Shown piece by piece: positions 41,126 through 47,606 of a DNA stretch of 64,000 nt. The stretch's first letter is position 1; each line of letters begins with the position of its first letter. The notes under the pieces were generated by a model. The model searched no databases. It was given only the letters and a program-made list of their open reading frames with translations, and was not told the DNA's origin. The translations under genes were made by a program, and so were the position numbers. The DNA is from Chloroflexota bacterium (GTDB lineage Bacteria > Chloroflexota > Anaerolineae > Anaerolineales > VGOW01), in assembly GCA_016875735.1 (NCBI GenBank), contig VGOW01000002.1, positions 82,909 to 146,908 on the forward strand, written 5' to 3'.

Positions 41126-42202
41126 TCATTCGACGGCGATACTGCCGGGCGGCGCAGTCACGGCCTGCCCAATTCTCCAGCCCGACGACTGCGCCAAAAA
41201 TTCGTCCGCCTTTTCGGGGGACACGGCCAGCAACAATCCGCCGCTGGTTTGCGGATCGAACAACAGCATTCGTTCCCAATCGGCCAATGTGGAGCGGGCC
41301 GTAACCCACTGCGAATAGAAGTGCTCATTGCGCTCCGCGCCGCCGGGGAAGATCCACTCGCGGGCGTATTTCTCGGTTCCCGGCAGCCACGGCAGTGAGG
41401 CAAAATCGAAGCGCAGACCACAGCCGGAAAGGTGAGCCATTTCGTGGCCGTGCCCGGCGAGTCCGAAGCCGGTGATGTCGGTGGCGGCGTGAACGGCGGA
41501 GCCGAGTTGGCGGGCAACGGCGGCGGCCCCCCGATTGAGTCGCCTCATGCTTTCCATGCAGGAGCGCGCGTCCGATTCCTCGGCGCGTCCCTGTTTGATG
41601 GCGGTGGTGATCGTTCCGGCGCCGAGCGGTTTGGTGAGGATGAGCGCGTCGCCGGGGCGCGCGCCGCCTTTGGTGAAAATGTGCGCCGGATGCACGATGC
41701 CGGTGACGGCCAACCCGTATTTGGGTTCTTTGTCGCTCACGGTGTGGCCTCCGGCAATGGCCGCTCCGGCCTCGCGCACTTTTTCGGCGCCGCCGCGCAG
41801 AACTTCGGAAAGAATCTCGGCCGGCAGGTCGTCGGGCCAGGCGACGAGATTGAGGGCAAACAACGGATCGCCGCCCATCGCGTACACATCCGAGAGGGCG
41901 TTGGCCGCGGCAATCGCGCCGAACTCGTAAGGCTCATCCACCACCGGCGGAAAAAAATCGACGGTGGAAATGATGGCCTGCGAGTCGTTGAGGCGATACA
42001 CGGCGGCGTCATCCGGCTCGTTCAATCCCACGAGCAATGCCGGGTAATCTTTGGGCTGAAACAGATCGCTCAGCGGCTGAAGCACTTGCCCCAAAACTTG
42101 GGGGTCGAGTTTGGCCGCTCAACCCGCGCATGAGGCAAGCGAGGTGAGTCGTATTTGTTTTCCCGATTGCTGATTGCTGATTGCTGATCGCTGATTGCTC
42201 AT
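41126..42202 (-). CDS. selD: Selenide, water dikinase, selenocysteine-containing (UGA at 42121-42119)
   Basis: 358 aa when the in-frame TGA at 42121-42119 is read as Sec (U28). The reading is ATG at 42202, then RLTSLASCAGUAAKLDPQVL, exactly the SelD glycine-rich loop where Cys or Sec and the following Lys are catalytic. The body matches SelD: VDFFPPVVDEPYEFGAIAAANALSDVYAMGG, GGHTVSD, ATDITGFGLAGHGHEM and FDPQTSGGLLLAV. SelD makes selenophosphate for selenocysteine and selenouridine. A bacterial SECIS-like hairpin follows the UGA. The first ~15 residues come from the heptamer repeat 42163-42236. Without Sec decoding the only alternative start, TTG at 42094, would remove the active site. Confidence 0.92.
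42073..42119 (-). promoter_or_regulatory. Bacterial SECIS-like hairpin downstream of the selD UGA
   Basis: On the minus strand CCCCAA-GTT-TTGGGG (42103-42089) forms a perfect 6 bp apical stem with a 3 nt loop beginning with G, about 21 nt after the UGA. An outer stem pairs AGCGGC, starting at the A of the UGA, with GCCGCT (42077-42072). Distance, small loop and loop G fit the bacterial SECIS pattern recognised by SelB. Confidence 0.8.
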
Positions 42203-42236
42203 TTGGAGTTTGGAGCTTGAGATTTGAGAATTCTCT
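42163..42236. repeat. Heptamer fold-back repeat (GATTGCT and TTTGGAG units) overlapping the selD start
   Basis: Five GATTGCT-type heptads (GATTGCT x3, GATCGCT, GATTGCT) are followed by TTTGGAG, TTTGGAG and CTTGAGA heptads. On the minus strand this tract supplies the selD start codon and roughly its first 13 codons. Confidence 0.85.
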
Positions 42237-42252
42237 CATCGTTCACCATTCG

Positions 42253-42281
42253 TTGCAACTCCCCTCGCTTCGCCGTATAAT
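42253..42281 (+). promoter_or_regulatory. Promoter of the DUF3662-FHA gene
   Basis: TTGCAA (42253-42258) is 17 bp from a perfect TATAAT (42276-42281). The ATG at 42291 is only 9 bases after the -10, so the transcript should be leaderless or nearly so. Confidence 0.75.
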
Positions 42282-42290
42282 CACCGCGCC

Positions 42291-43079
42291 ATGAGTGATC
42301 GGCTGTCGAGACTCGAAGCGCAGATCGAAAATTTCGTGGAGGGCACGCTCACGCGATTGCTGGCCGGGCGATTGCAGGCGCGCGAAGTGGCCGTGCGGCT
42401 GGCGCGGGCGATGGAGGATCACGCTCACCTCGGGCCCAAAGATGCGCGCCTCGCGCCCCTCTACTATCACGTGCGCATCAACCCCGATGACGCCGCCGCC
42501 CTCCGGCAGTCGTCGCCCGATCTCACCGACGGTCTGCGGGCCGAACTGGTGATCTTCGCCCGCGAACTCGGACTCTCACTGCCCGGCCAACCGATCATCA
42601 CCATCGACGCCGACCCGGCCATCGAGCCGAACGGCATCGCGGTGGAAGCCGCCTCGGTTACCTCCAGCCGCGAGACTCGGCCCGTGCCCATTGCCCGCGC
42701 GGAAACCCTGCCCGACTCATCGCCCAAAGCCTATCTCATCGTCAATGGCGAACGGCATGTGCCGCTGGGGCGTTCGGTGATCATGCTGGGCCGCAAACTC
42801 GACAACACCCTCATTCTCGACGATCCGCGAGTGTCGCGGCATCATGCCCAACTGCGCCAGCGATACGGGCGCTGGGTGCTCTATGATCTCGGCTCGGCCA
42901 GCGGAACGTATGTGAACAACCATCGCGTCGAAGAGTGCGTGTTGCGTCCCGGCGATGTGATCGCCATTGCCGACAACTCGCTCATCTACGCCGAAGAGGA
43001 GGCGGCCGGCCCCGGCGACACCGGCGGCACCCTGCCCTTGCGCGCCGACCCGGCCCCGAAGCCAAAGGATGAAGGATGA
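42291..43079 (+). CDS. DUF3662-FHA protein (FhaA-like)
   Basis: 262 aa. Residues 1-115 match DUF3662 (SRLEAQIENFVEGTLTRLL; PLYYHVRINPDD), the N-terminal domain of mycobacterial-type FhaA. Residues ~150-240 are an FHA domain with GRKLDNTLILDD, SRHHAQLR and DLGSASGTYVNNHRV, which binds phosphothreonine peptides. It is the first of two FHA genes in tandem and a likely target-binding partner of the Ser/Thr kinases at 49.5-52.6 kb (inference). Its last codons (KPKDEG) and stop are encoded by the GATGAAG repeat. Confidence 0.9.
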   Translation: MSDRLSRLEAQIENFVEGTLTRLLAGRLQAREVAVRLARAMEDHAHLGPKDARLAPLYYHVRINPDDAAALRQSSPDLTDGLRAELVIFARELGLSLPGQPIITIDADPAIEPNGIAVEAASVTSSRETRPVPIARAETLPDSSPKAYLIVNGERHVPLGRSVIMLGRKLDNTLILDDPRVSRHHAQLRQRYGRWVLYDLGSASGTYVNNHRVEECVLRPGDVIAIADNSLIYAEEEAAGPGDTGGTLPLRADPAPKPKDEG

Positions 43080-43135
43080 AGGCAGAAGGATGAATCAATC
43101 ACTTCATCCTTCATCTTTCCTCCTTCTTCCTTCCC
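43065..43135. repeat. Heptamer fold-back repeat (GATGAAG / CTTCATC)
   Basis: GGATGAAGGATGAAGGCAG and AAGGATGA units fold onto CTTCATCCTTCATC and TTTCCTCCTTC units. The tract begins inside the end of the first FHA gene, provides its TGA stop, and ends at the ATG of the second. Confidence 0.8.
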
Positions 43136-43137
43136 TG

Positions 43138-43575
43138 ATGTCTCCCTCGCTCGCGCTCTTTCTGCTTCGCGTTGCGTTAGCGATTCTTCTATATGCGTTT
43201 CTCGGCGGCATTGCTTATTTGTTGTGGCAGGACCTTCGCCGCGTCGCCGCGCAAACGCGGGAGCGGGAAAAGATGCGTGGGCGATTGGTGATCGTTTCCA
43301 GCGGCCTGCCCTCGCCCGGGGTCGGCGAGTCGTTCCCGCTTCTGCCGGTCACGTCCATTGGCCGCGCGCCCACCAACGCCATCACCCTGCCCGACGACAC
43401 GGCCTCGCTGGAGCACGCGCTCATCTCTCTGCGCGCGGGCAAATGGTGGTTGGAGGATCTCGGTTCGCGCAACGGAACACTGCTCAATGGCGTGCCGGTG
43501 ACGGCGCCCACCGTGATCAGCGCCGGAGATTTGATCGCGCTGGGCCAAGCGCAGTTTAAGTTAGAATTCGGATGA
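43138..43575 (+). CDS. Membrane-anchored FHA protein (FhaB-like)
   Basis: 145 aa from the ATG at 43138, chosen because frames further upstream translate the repeat. One N-terminal transmembrane helix (residues ~4-30) precedes an FHA domain with SIGRAPTNAITLPDD, SLEHALISLR (the usual SxxH is SLEHA) and DLGSRNGTLLNG. Paired with the preceding FhaA-like gene, as in actinobacterial and Chloroflexi signalling clusters. Confidence 0.88.
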   Translation: MSPSLALFLLRVALAILLYAFLGGIAYLLWQDLRRVAAQTREREKMRGRLVIVSSGLPSPGVGESFPLLPVTSIGRAPTNAITLPDDTASLEHALISLRAGKWWLEDLGSRNGTLLNGVPVTAPTVISAGDLIALGQAQFKLEFG

Positions 43576-43599
43576 TGGCAGGCTCAAAGGAAACGCTGA

Positions 43600-43673
43600 A
43601 GAATCGGATAAACGCTGATCACAATTACCGATCACCGATTACTGATTACTGACTTCTGATCACTGATTACCGA
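43600..43673. repeat. Heptamer repeat (GATTACT type)
   Basis: Heptads GATTACT, GATTACT, GACTTCT, GATCACT, GATTACC follow ATTACCGATCACC. The fold-back is weaker than at other sites, so this may be a tandem tract whose second arm has decayed. It lies between the FHA pair and mtnP. Confidence 0.7.
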
Positions 43674-43691
43674 CCCCCCTCGGAGACCCCC

Positions 43692-44555
43692 ATGGACAAA
43701 ATCCCCCTTGCCGTCATCGGCGGCTCCGGCCTCTACAACATGGCCGGGCTGAGCCACATCGAAGAGAAGCACATCAGCACACCGTTCGGCCCGCCCAGCG
43801 ATCCGGTCGTCGTCGGCGAACTCGGCGGACAGCGAGTGGCGTTTCTCGCCCGGCATGGCAAGGGGCACCGATACACGCCCACCGAAGTGAACTACCGCGC
43901 CAACATTTACTCGCTCAAACTTTTGGGCGTGGAGCGCATCGTGTCGGTGAGCGCCTGCGGATCCCTGCGCGAAGATTATGCGCCCGGCCACATCGTCATC
44001 CCCGATCAAATTTACGACAACACGAATCGCCGCGAACGATCCTTTTTCGGGAACGGGCTGGTGGTTCACGTGGGCGTCGCCGATCCGTTTTGCCCCGACC
44101 TCTCGGCGCAGTTGTACGAGGCGGTGAAGGCCACCGGGGCTGCCGCGCACAAAGGCGGCGCGTTCATCACCATCGAAGGCCCGCGCTTCAGCACCAAAGC
44201 CGAAAGCCAAACGTATCGCAGTTGGGGCATGAGTCTGGTGGGCATGACCGCCAGCCCCGAAGCCTTTCTGGCCCGCGAAGCCGAGATGTGTTACGCCTGC
44301 ATGGCACACGTCACCGATTACGACGTGTGGCATGTGTCCGAAGCGCCGGTGACGGTGGAGATGGTAATTCGCATCCTCACCCAAAACACAACGATTGCTC
44401 AACAAGCCATCGGCGGCCTCGCCGCGACTCTCAAACCGGAGCGCAGCTGCGCTTGCGGCTCGGCCCTCAAAGACGCGCTCATCACCGACCGCGCCCGCAT
44501 TCCGCAGGACGCGAAGGAGCGGCTGAAGTTGTTGGCGGGGAAATATATTGCGTAG
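43692..44555 (+). CDS. mtnP: S-methyl-5'-thioadenosine phosphorylase
   Basis: 287 aa purine nucleoside phosphorylase fold of the MTAP class. IGGSGLYNM (phosphate loop), LARHGKGHRYTPTEVNYRANI, SVSACGSLREDYAPGHIVIPDQIYDNT, TIEGPRFSTKAES and VGMTASPEAFLAREAEMCYA are diagnostic for MTA phosphorylase (EGPRFST and the Met-Thr pair contact base and ribose). It recycles methylthioadenosine from polyamine synthesis into methionine salvage. Confidence 0.94.
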   Translation: MDKIPLAVIGGSGLYNMAGLSHIEEKHISTPFGPPSDPVVVGELGGQRVAFLARHGKGHRYTPTEVNYRANIYSLKLLGVERIVSVSACGSLREDYAPGHIVIPDQIYDNTNRRERSFFGNGLVVHVGVADPFCPDLSAQLYEAVKATGAAAHKGGAFITIEGPRFSTKAESQTYRSWGMSLVGMTASPEAFLAREAEMCYACMAHVTDYDVWHVSEAPVTVEMVIRILTQNTTIAQQAIGGLAATLKPERSCACGSALKDALITDRARIPQDAKERLKLLAGKYIA

Positions 44556-44633
44556 AGCGAATGGCGGTTCTGCAAGGCCAGCACGGGGCTAACGCGCCTT
44601 GAGATTATTTGGCGCATTGTCGGAGGTATCGTC

Positions 44634-45653
44634 ATGTCTTGGCAGAAACAACTCAAAGGCGACTCTGTGTCATGGTTGTTGGAATCCAAGACTCCCGAAG
44701 TTCGTTACTTGGCGCTGCGCGATTTGATGGAGCGCCCGAAGGCCGACTCGGAACTGCGCGCGGCGCGCAAGGCCGCTCACAAAAAGGGGCCCATCGCAAC
44801 CATCCTCGATGAGATGGATGAGGCGGGTTATTGGGTTAGGCCCGGCCCCGGCTACAATCCAAAATATCGTTCCACCGTTTGGGCTGTCATCCTGTTGGCC
44901 CAATTGGGAGCCTCTGTCGAGGAGGACAAACGTATCGCGCGAGCATGCGCTTATCTTTTGGATCACGCGCTCACCGACGGCGGACCGTTCACCGCCTCGG
45001 GCGCTCCCTCCGGCACGGCAGACTGTTTGCAGGGCAATCTGGCGTGGGCACTGCTGGAACTTGGCTGTGATGACCCGCGCCTCGAAACGGCTTTCGACTG
45101 GATGGCGCGGAGTGTGACTGGCGAAGGCGTGGCTTCCTCTAAAGACCGCGAGGCCAGCCTGCGCTATTATGCGGGCAAGTGCGGGCCCACCTTTGCCTGC
45201 GGATCGAACAACAAACTGCCGTGCGCGTGGGGAGGCGCCAAAGTGATGTTGGCTTTGGGGAAGTGGCCGAAGGGCCGCCGCACGCCCGTCGTCGAACGCG
45301 CCATCCAACACGGAGTCGATTTTCTGTTCAGTGTGGACCCGGCAGAGGCGGCCTACCCCTCCGGCTTCAGCAGTAAACCGAGCGGCAACTGGTGGAAATT
45401 TGGGTTCCCGGTTTTCTACGTTACGGATCTGCTTCAGGTTGTCGAAGCCTTGACGGCGCTGGGCTATGACAAAGACGCTCGACTGTCGCGGGCATTGGCG
45501 TTGATCCGTGAAAAGCAAGACGGGGATGGCCGGTGGGCACTGGACTATGACTACGCGGGCAAGACATGGGTGGACTTTGGAGCGAAGAAGCAGCCCAACA
45601 AATGGGTGACGCTGAGAGCACTGCGGGTGCTCAAAGCCGTTGGCGCAGGCTGA
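44634..45653 (+). CDS. Prenyltransferase/squalene-cyclase-like alpha/alpha-toroid protein
   Basis: 339 aa with a GGAGG Shine-Dalgarno before the ATG. Repeated helical units (STVWAVILLAQLGA, CLQGNLAWALLELGCDD, YVTDLLQVVEALTALGYD) are typical of prenyltransferase/squalene-oxidase repeat proteins. The QDGDGRWAL segment is the usual QW-like turn. Two Cys-rich turns (GKCGPTFACGSNNKLPCAWGG) may bind metal. No catalytic DxDD motif of cyclases is seen. Function unknown. Confidence 0.6.
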   Translation: MSWQKQLKGDSVSWLLESKTPEVRYLALRDLMERPKADSELRAARKAAHKKGPIATILDEMDEAGYWVRPGPGYNPKYRSTVWAVILLAQLGASVEEDKRIARACAYLLDHALTDGGPFTASGAPSGTADCLQGNLAWALLELGCDDPRLETAFDWMARSVTGEGVASSKDREASLRYYAGKCGPTFACGSNNKLPCAWGGAKVMLALGKWPKGRRTPVVERAIQHGVDFLFSVDPAEAAYPSGFSSKPSGNWWKFGFPVFYVTDLLQVVEALTALGYDKDARLSRALALIREKQDGDGRWALDYDYAGKTWVDFGAKKQPNKWVTLRALRVLKAVGAG

Positions 45654-45765
45654 CGATCGCTTGCAAACGATTCGGCGCTTGCGCGCCAGCAAACTTTCGG
45701 CCAAACAAAACGGCACACCCGATACACGGGTGCGCCGTTTGTGTTTCTTCCGAATGAAACACGCG

Positions 45766-46068
45766 CTACAACTGAAACCCGCCCCCGGCCCGGATTACTT
45801 TCTTCTCCAAGTGATCCACAAAACTTTCGAGCTTCTCCTGCAAAGCCTGCCATTCTTCGCTCGCCAGCGCCTTGCGGATCGAGTCGGCGTTCTCGGCCAC
45901 CCCGGCGGTGAGAATCTGCGGGCAGTTGCCGTACACGGTGTACCAGGCTTCGGTGGGCTGAATGCCGAGTTTGGTAATGCCCGGCACGAACTCGCGCACG
46001 ATGAACTCGAAATACTCCTGCTCTTCGCCGGGCTTGATGTCCCAACTCATCAAAAGTTTCGCGGTCAT
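45766..46068 (-). CDS. Dimeric alpha-beta barrel protein, NIPSNAP/ABM-like
   Basis: 100 aa. The start AKLLMSWDIKPGEEQEYFEFI and the central GIQPTEAWYTVYGNCPQILTAGV fit a ferredoxin-like dimeric alpha-beta barrel, as found in NIPSNAP and antibiotic-biosynthesis monooxygenase-like proteins. It lies 4 bp downstream of the MBL-fold gene on the same strand, so the two are cotranscribed. Function not assigned. Confidence 0.6.
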   Translation of the reverse strand: MTAKLLMSWDIKPGEEQEYFEFIVREFVPGITKLGIQPTEAWYTVYGNCPQILTAGVAENADSIRKALASEEWQALQEKLESFVDHLEKKVIRAGGGFQL

Positions 46069-46072
46069 CGTC

Positions 46073-46723
46073 TCACCCCTGCTTGTAATCCAGCACCACC
46101 ACGTGAGTCTCTTCGGGCAGGCTGCCCTTCTTCACCGTGAGACTCTCTTCGGCCTTCACCGCGCCCAAGCCCATCTCCTTGAGAAACTTGCTCAGCGGAT
46201 CGAGCTTCAGTTTTGTGTCCGAAGTTTTGTAGTGCATGGGCACGACGATGTACGGCTCGATCAGGCTGATCACTTCCGCCGCCTGCGCCGCGTTGAGTCC
46301 GCCGCCACCGCCCACCGGCACCAGCGCCACCGTCACCGTGCCCAAATCTTCGATCTGCGATTGAGTCGGCACGTGATCGAGATCGCCCAAATGGGCGACC
46401 GTCAACCCGTCGAAATCGAACAGAAAGAGCGTGTTCTTTTTGGCTTCCTCGCCCTTCTTCTTTTTCTCGGCCAAGCGCGCAGTGGAAATGCCGGTGATGA
46501 ACACACCGCCGATCTCGAACTCGCCCGGGGTCGTAATCGCCCGCGCCCCTTTCACGCCTTCGATGTTGCTGTGGCCCGGCGCGGCGTGGCTCGCCGTCAC
46601 AATATCCGCTTTGAGGCGAGGAACGCTGTAGCCGATGCTGTCATCGTATGGATCGGTGACGATGCTGGCAAAGCCGCGCTCGCTCAACCGGAAACACGAA
46701 TGACCAAACCAAGTGATCTCCAT
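46073..46723 (-). CDS. Metallo-beta-lactamase-fold protein with altered metal motif
   Basis: 216 aa of the COG2220/UlaG-like branch of the MBL superfamily (ITWFGHSCFRLS start, GDLDH and PMHYKT later). The usual H-x-H-x-D-H metal motif reads HAAPGH: the first and last His remain, while the second His and the Asp are Ala and Gly. The distal GDLDH and C-terminal His are kept. It may bind fewer metals or be non-hydrolytic. A Lys/Glu-rich insertion (EKKKKGEEAKK) interrupts the middle. A minus-strand TATAAT at 46747-46742 and a GGAGG Shine-Dalgarno precede it. Confidence 0.8.
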   Translation of the reverse strand: MEITWFGHSCFRLSERGFASIVTDPYDDSIGYSVPRLKADIVTASHAAPGHSNIEGVKGARAITTPGEFEIGGVFITGISTARLAEKKKKGEEAKKNTLFLFDFDGLTVAHLGDLDHVPTQSQIEDLGTVTVALVPVGGGGGLNAAQAAEVISLIEPYIVVPMHYKTSDTKLKLDPLSKFLKEMGLGAVKAEESLTVKKGSLPEETHVVVLDYKQG

Positions 46724-46741
46724 GCAAAGCCTCCGACGGCG

Positions 46742-46749
46742 ATTATACT
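46742..46749. promoter_or_regulatory. Overlapping divergent -10 elements
   Basis: The minus-strand TATAAT (46747-46742) for the MBL gene and the plus-strand TATACT (46744-46749) for the gene at 46758 overlap by four bases. RNA polymerase could open only one of the two at a time, making the pair mutually exclusive. The plus-strand -10 is 8 bases from the ATG. Confidence 0.5.
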
Positions 46750-46757
46750 ATACGACG

Positions 46758-47504
46758 ATGGACGAAGGACGAACGACGAAGATCGGCGGCGGGAGGATCG
46801 AGGCGTGCGGCGCGATCACTCGATTCGTCATCCCGCCCACCACTGCCCGCGCCTACGCCGACGCGCAGTGGGACGACTATCGCGGACTCCGCCGCTCGAA
46901 CTTTCCGCACCGCCCTCCGCTCCGCTTTTCAGTGCGCGCCCGCTTCTCGCACCCAGCCGATCAACTCGGCGGCACGGCAGGCTTCGGATTTTGGAACGAT
47001 CCGTTCACCCTCTCCGGCGGCGGCATCCTCGCCGCGCCCAACACCCTGTGGTTCTTCGCCGCCTCGCCGCCCAACGATCAATACTTGCGCGACGGCGTGC
47101 CCGGCCGCGGATGGAAAGCGGCCTCGCTGAACACCGGAAGGTGGCCGCCACTGCTCGTCGCGCCCGCGGCGCTCCCGGCCATGCTGCTCACCCGCGTGCC
47201 CGGGCTCGGTCGCCCGATCATGAAACTGGCTCGGCGCATGATCAAAGCCCGCGAGCGATTACTCGACGCGCGAATGACCGAGTGGCACGATTACGAGTTG
47301 ACGTGGAAAAAAGGGGAGGCCGTCTTCCGCGTGGACTTCGCCGAAGTCCTGCGCTCGCCCGCGCCGCCCGCCGCGCCGCTCGGGCTGGTGATCTGGATCG
47401 ACAATCAGTTTGCGGTGGCGTCGGAGGCGGGCGAATTTCGATTCGGACTCATCGCGCATTCGGAAGAGCGCTGGATGGAAATTGAAGCGATATCCCTGCG
47501 ATAG
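46758..47504 (+). CDS. Conserved-looking beta-rich protein of unknown function
   Basis: 248 aa from the ATG at 46758; an upstream in-frame ATG at 46713 overlaps the MBL gene. Beta-strand-rich ends (LRFSVRARFSHPADQLGGTAGFGFWND and HDYELTWKKGEAVFRVDF ... LVIWIDNQFAV) resemble a concanavalin-like jelly roll, as in family 16 glycoside hydrolases, but the ExDxxE catalytic signature is absent. A helical hairpin (IMKLARRMIKARERLLDAR) is inserted. The lectin-like fold is inferred from strand pattern only. Confidence 0.45.
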   Translation: MDEGRTTKIGGGRIEACGAITRFVIPPTTARAYADAQWDDYRGLRRSNFPHRPPLRFSVRARFSHPADQLGGTAGFGFWNDPFTLSGGGILAAPNTLWFFAASPPNDQYLRDGVPGRGWKAASLNTGRWPPLLVAPAALPAMLLTRVPGLGRPIMKLARRMIKARERLLDARMTEWHDYELTWKKGEAVFRVDFAEVLRSPAPPAAPLGLVIWIDNQFAVASEAGEFRFGLIAHSEERWMEIEAISLR

Positions 47505-47507
47505 AAA

Positions 47508-47580
47508 CCACGGATTGCACCGATTACACCGATTGGCAACTGATTCGGTGTAATCTGTGTAATCGGTGTAATCGGTAGTT
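47508..47580. repeat. Nonamer fold-back repeat (CACCGATTA / TAATCGGTG)
   Basis: CACGGATTGCACCGATTACACCGATTGG folds onto GGTGTAATCTGTGTAATCGGTGTAATCGGT. It separates the convergent 46758 gene and mutL and could terminate both. Confidence 0.8.
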
Positions 47581-47606
47581 GCTTTTCATTTTCAACCGAT
47601 CTCCCC

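Noticed and set aside
42009..42239. Small open frame upstream of selD on the minus strand
   Set aside because: It translates the heptamer tract and then selD sequence in the wrong frame; the correct frame is the one with the Sec UGA.
45962..47485. 507-codon open frame spanning three genes
   Set aside because: It crosses the NIPSNAP-like and MBL genes antisense and the 46758 gene in another frame, with no domain signal.
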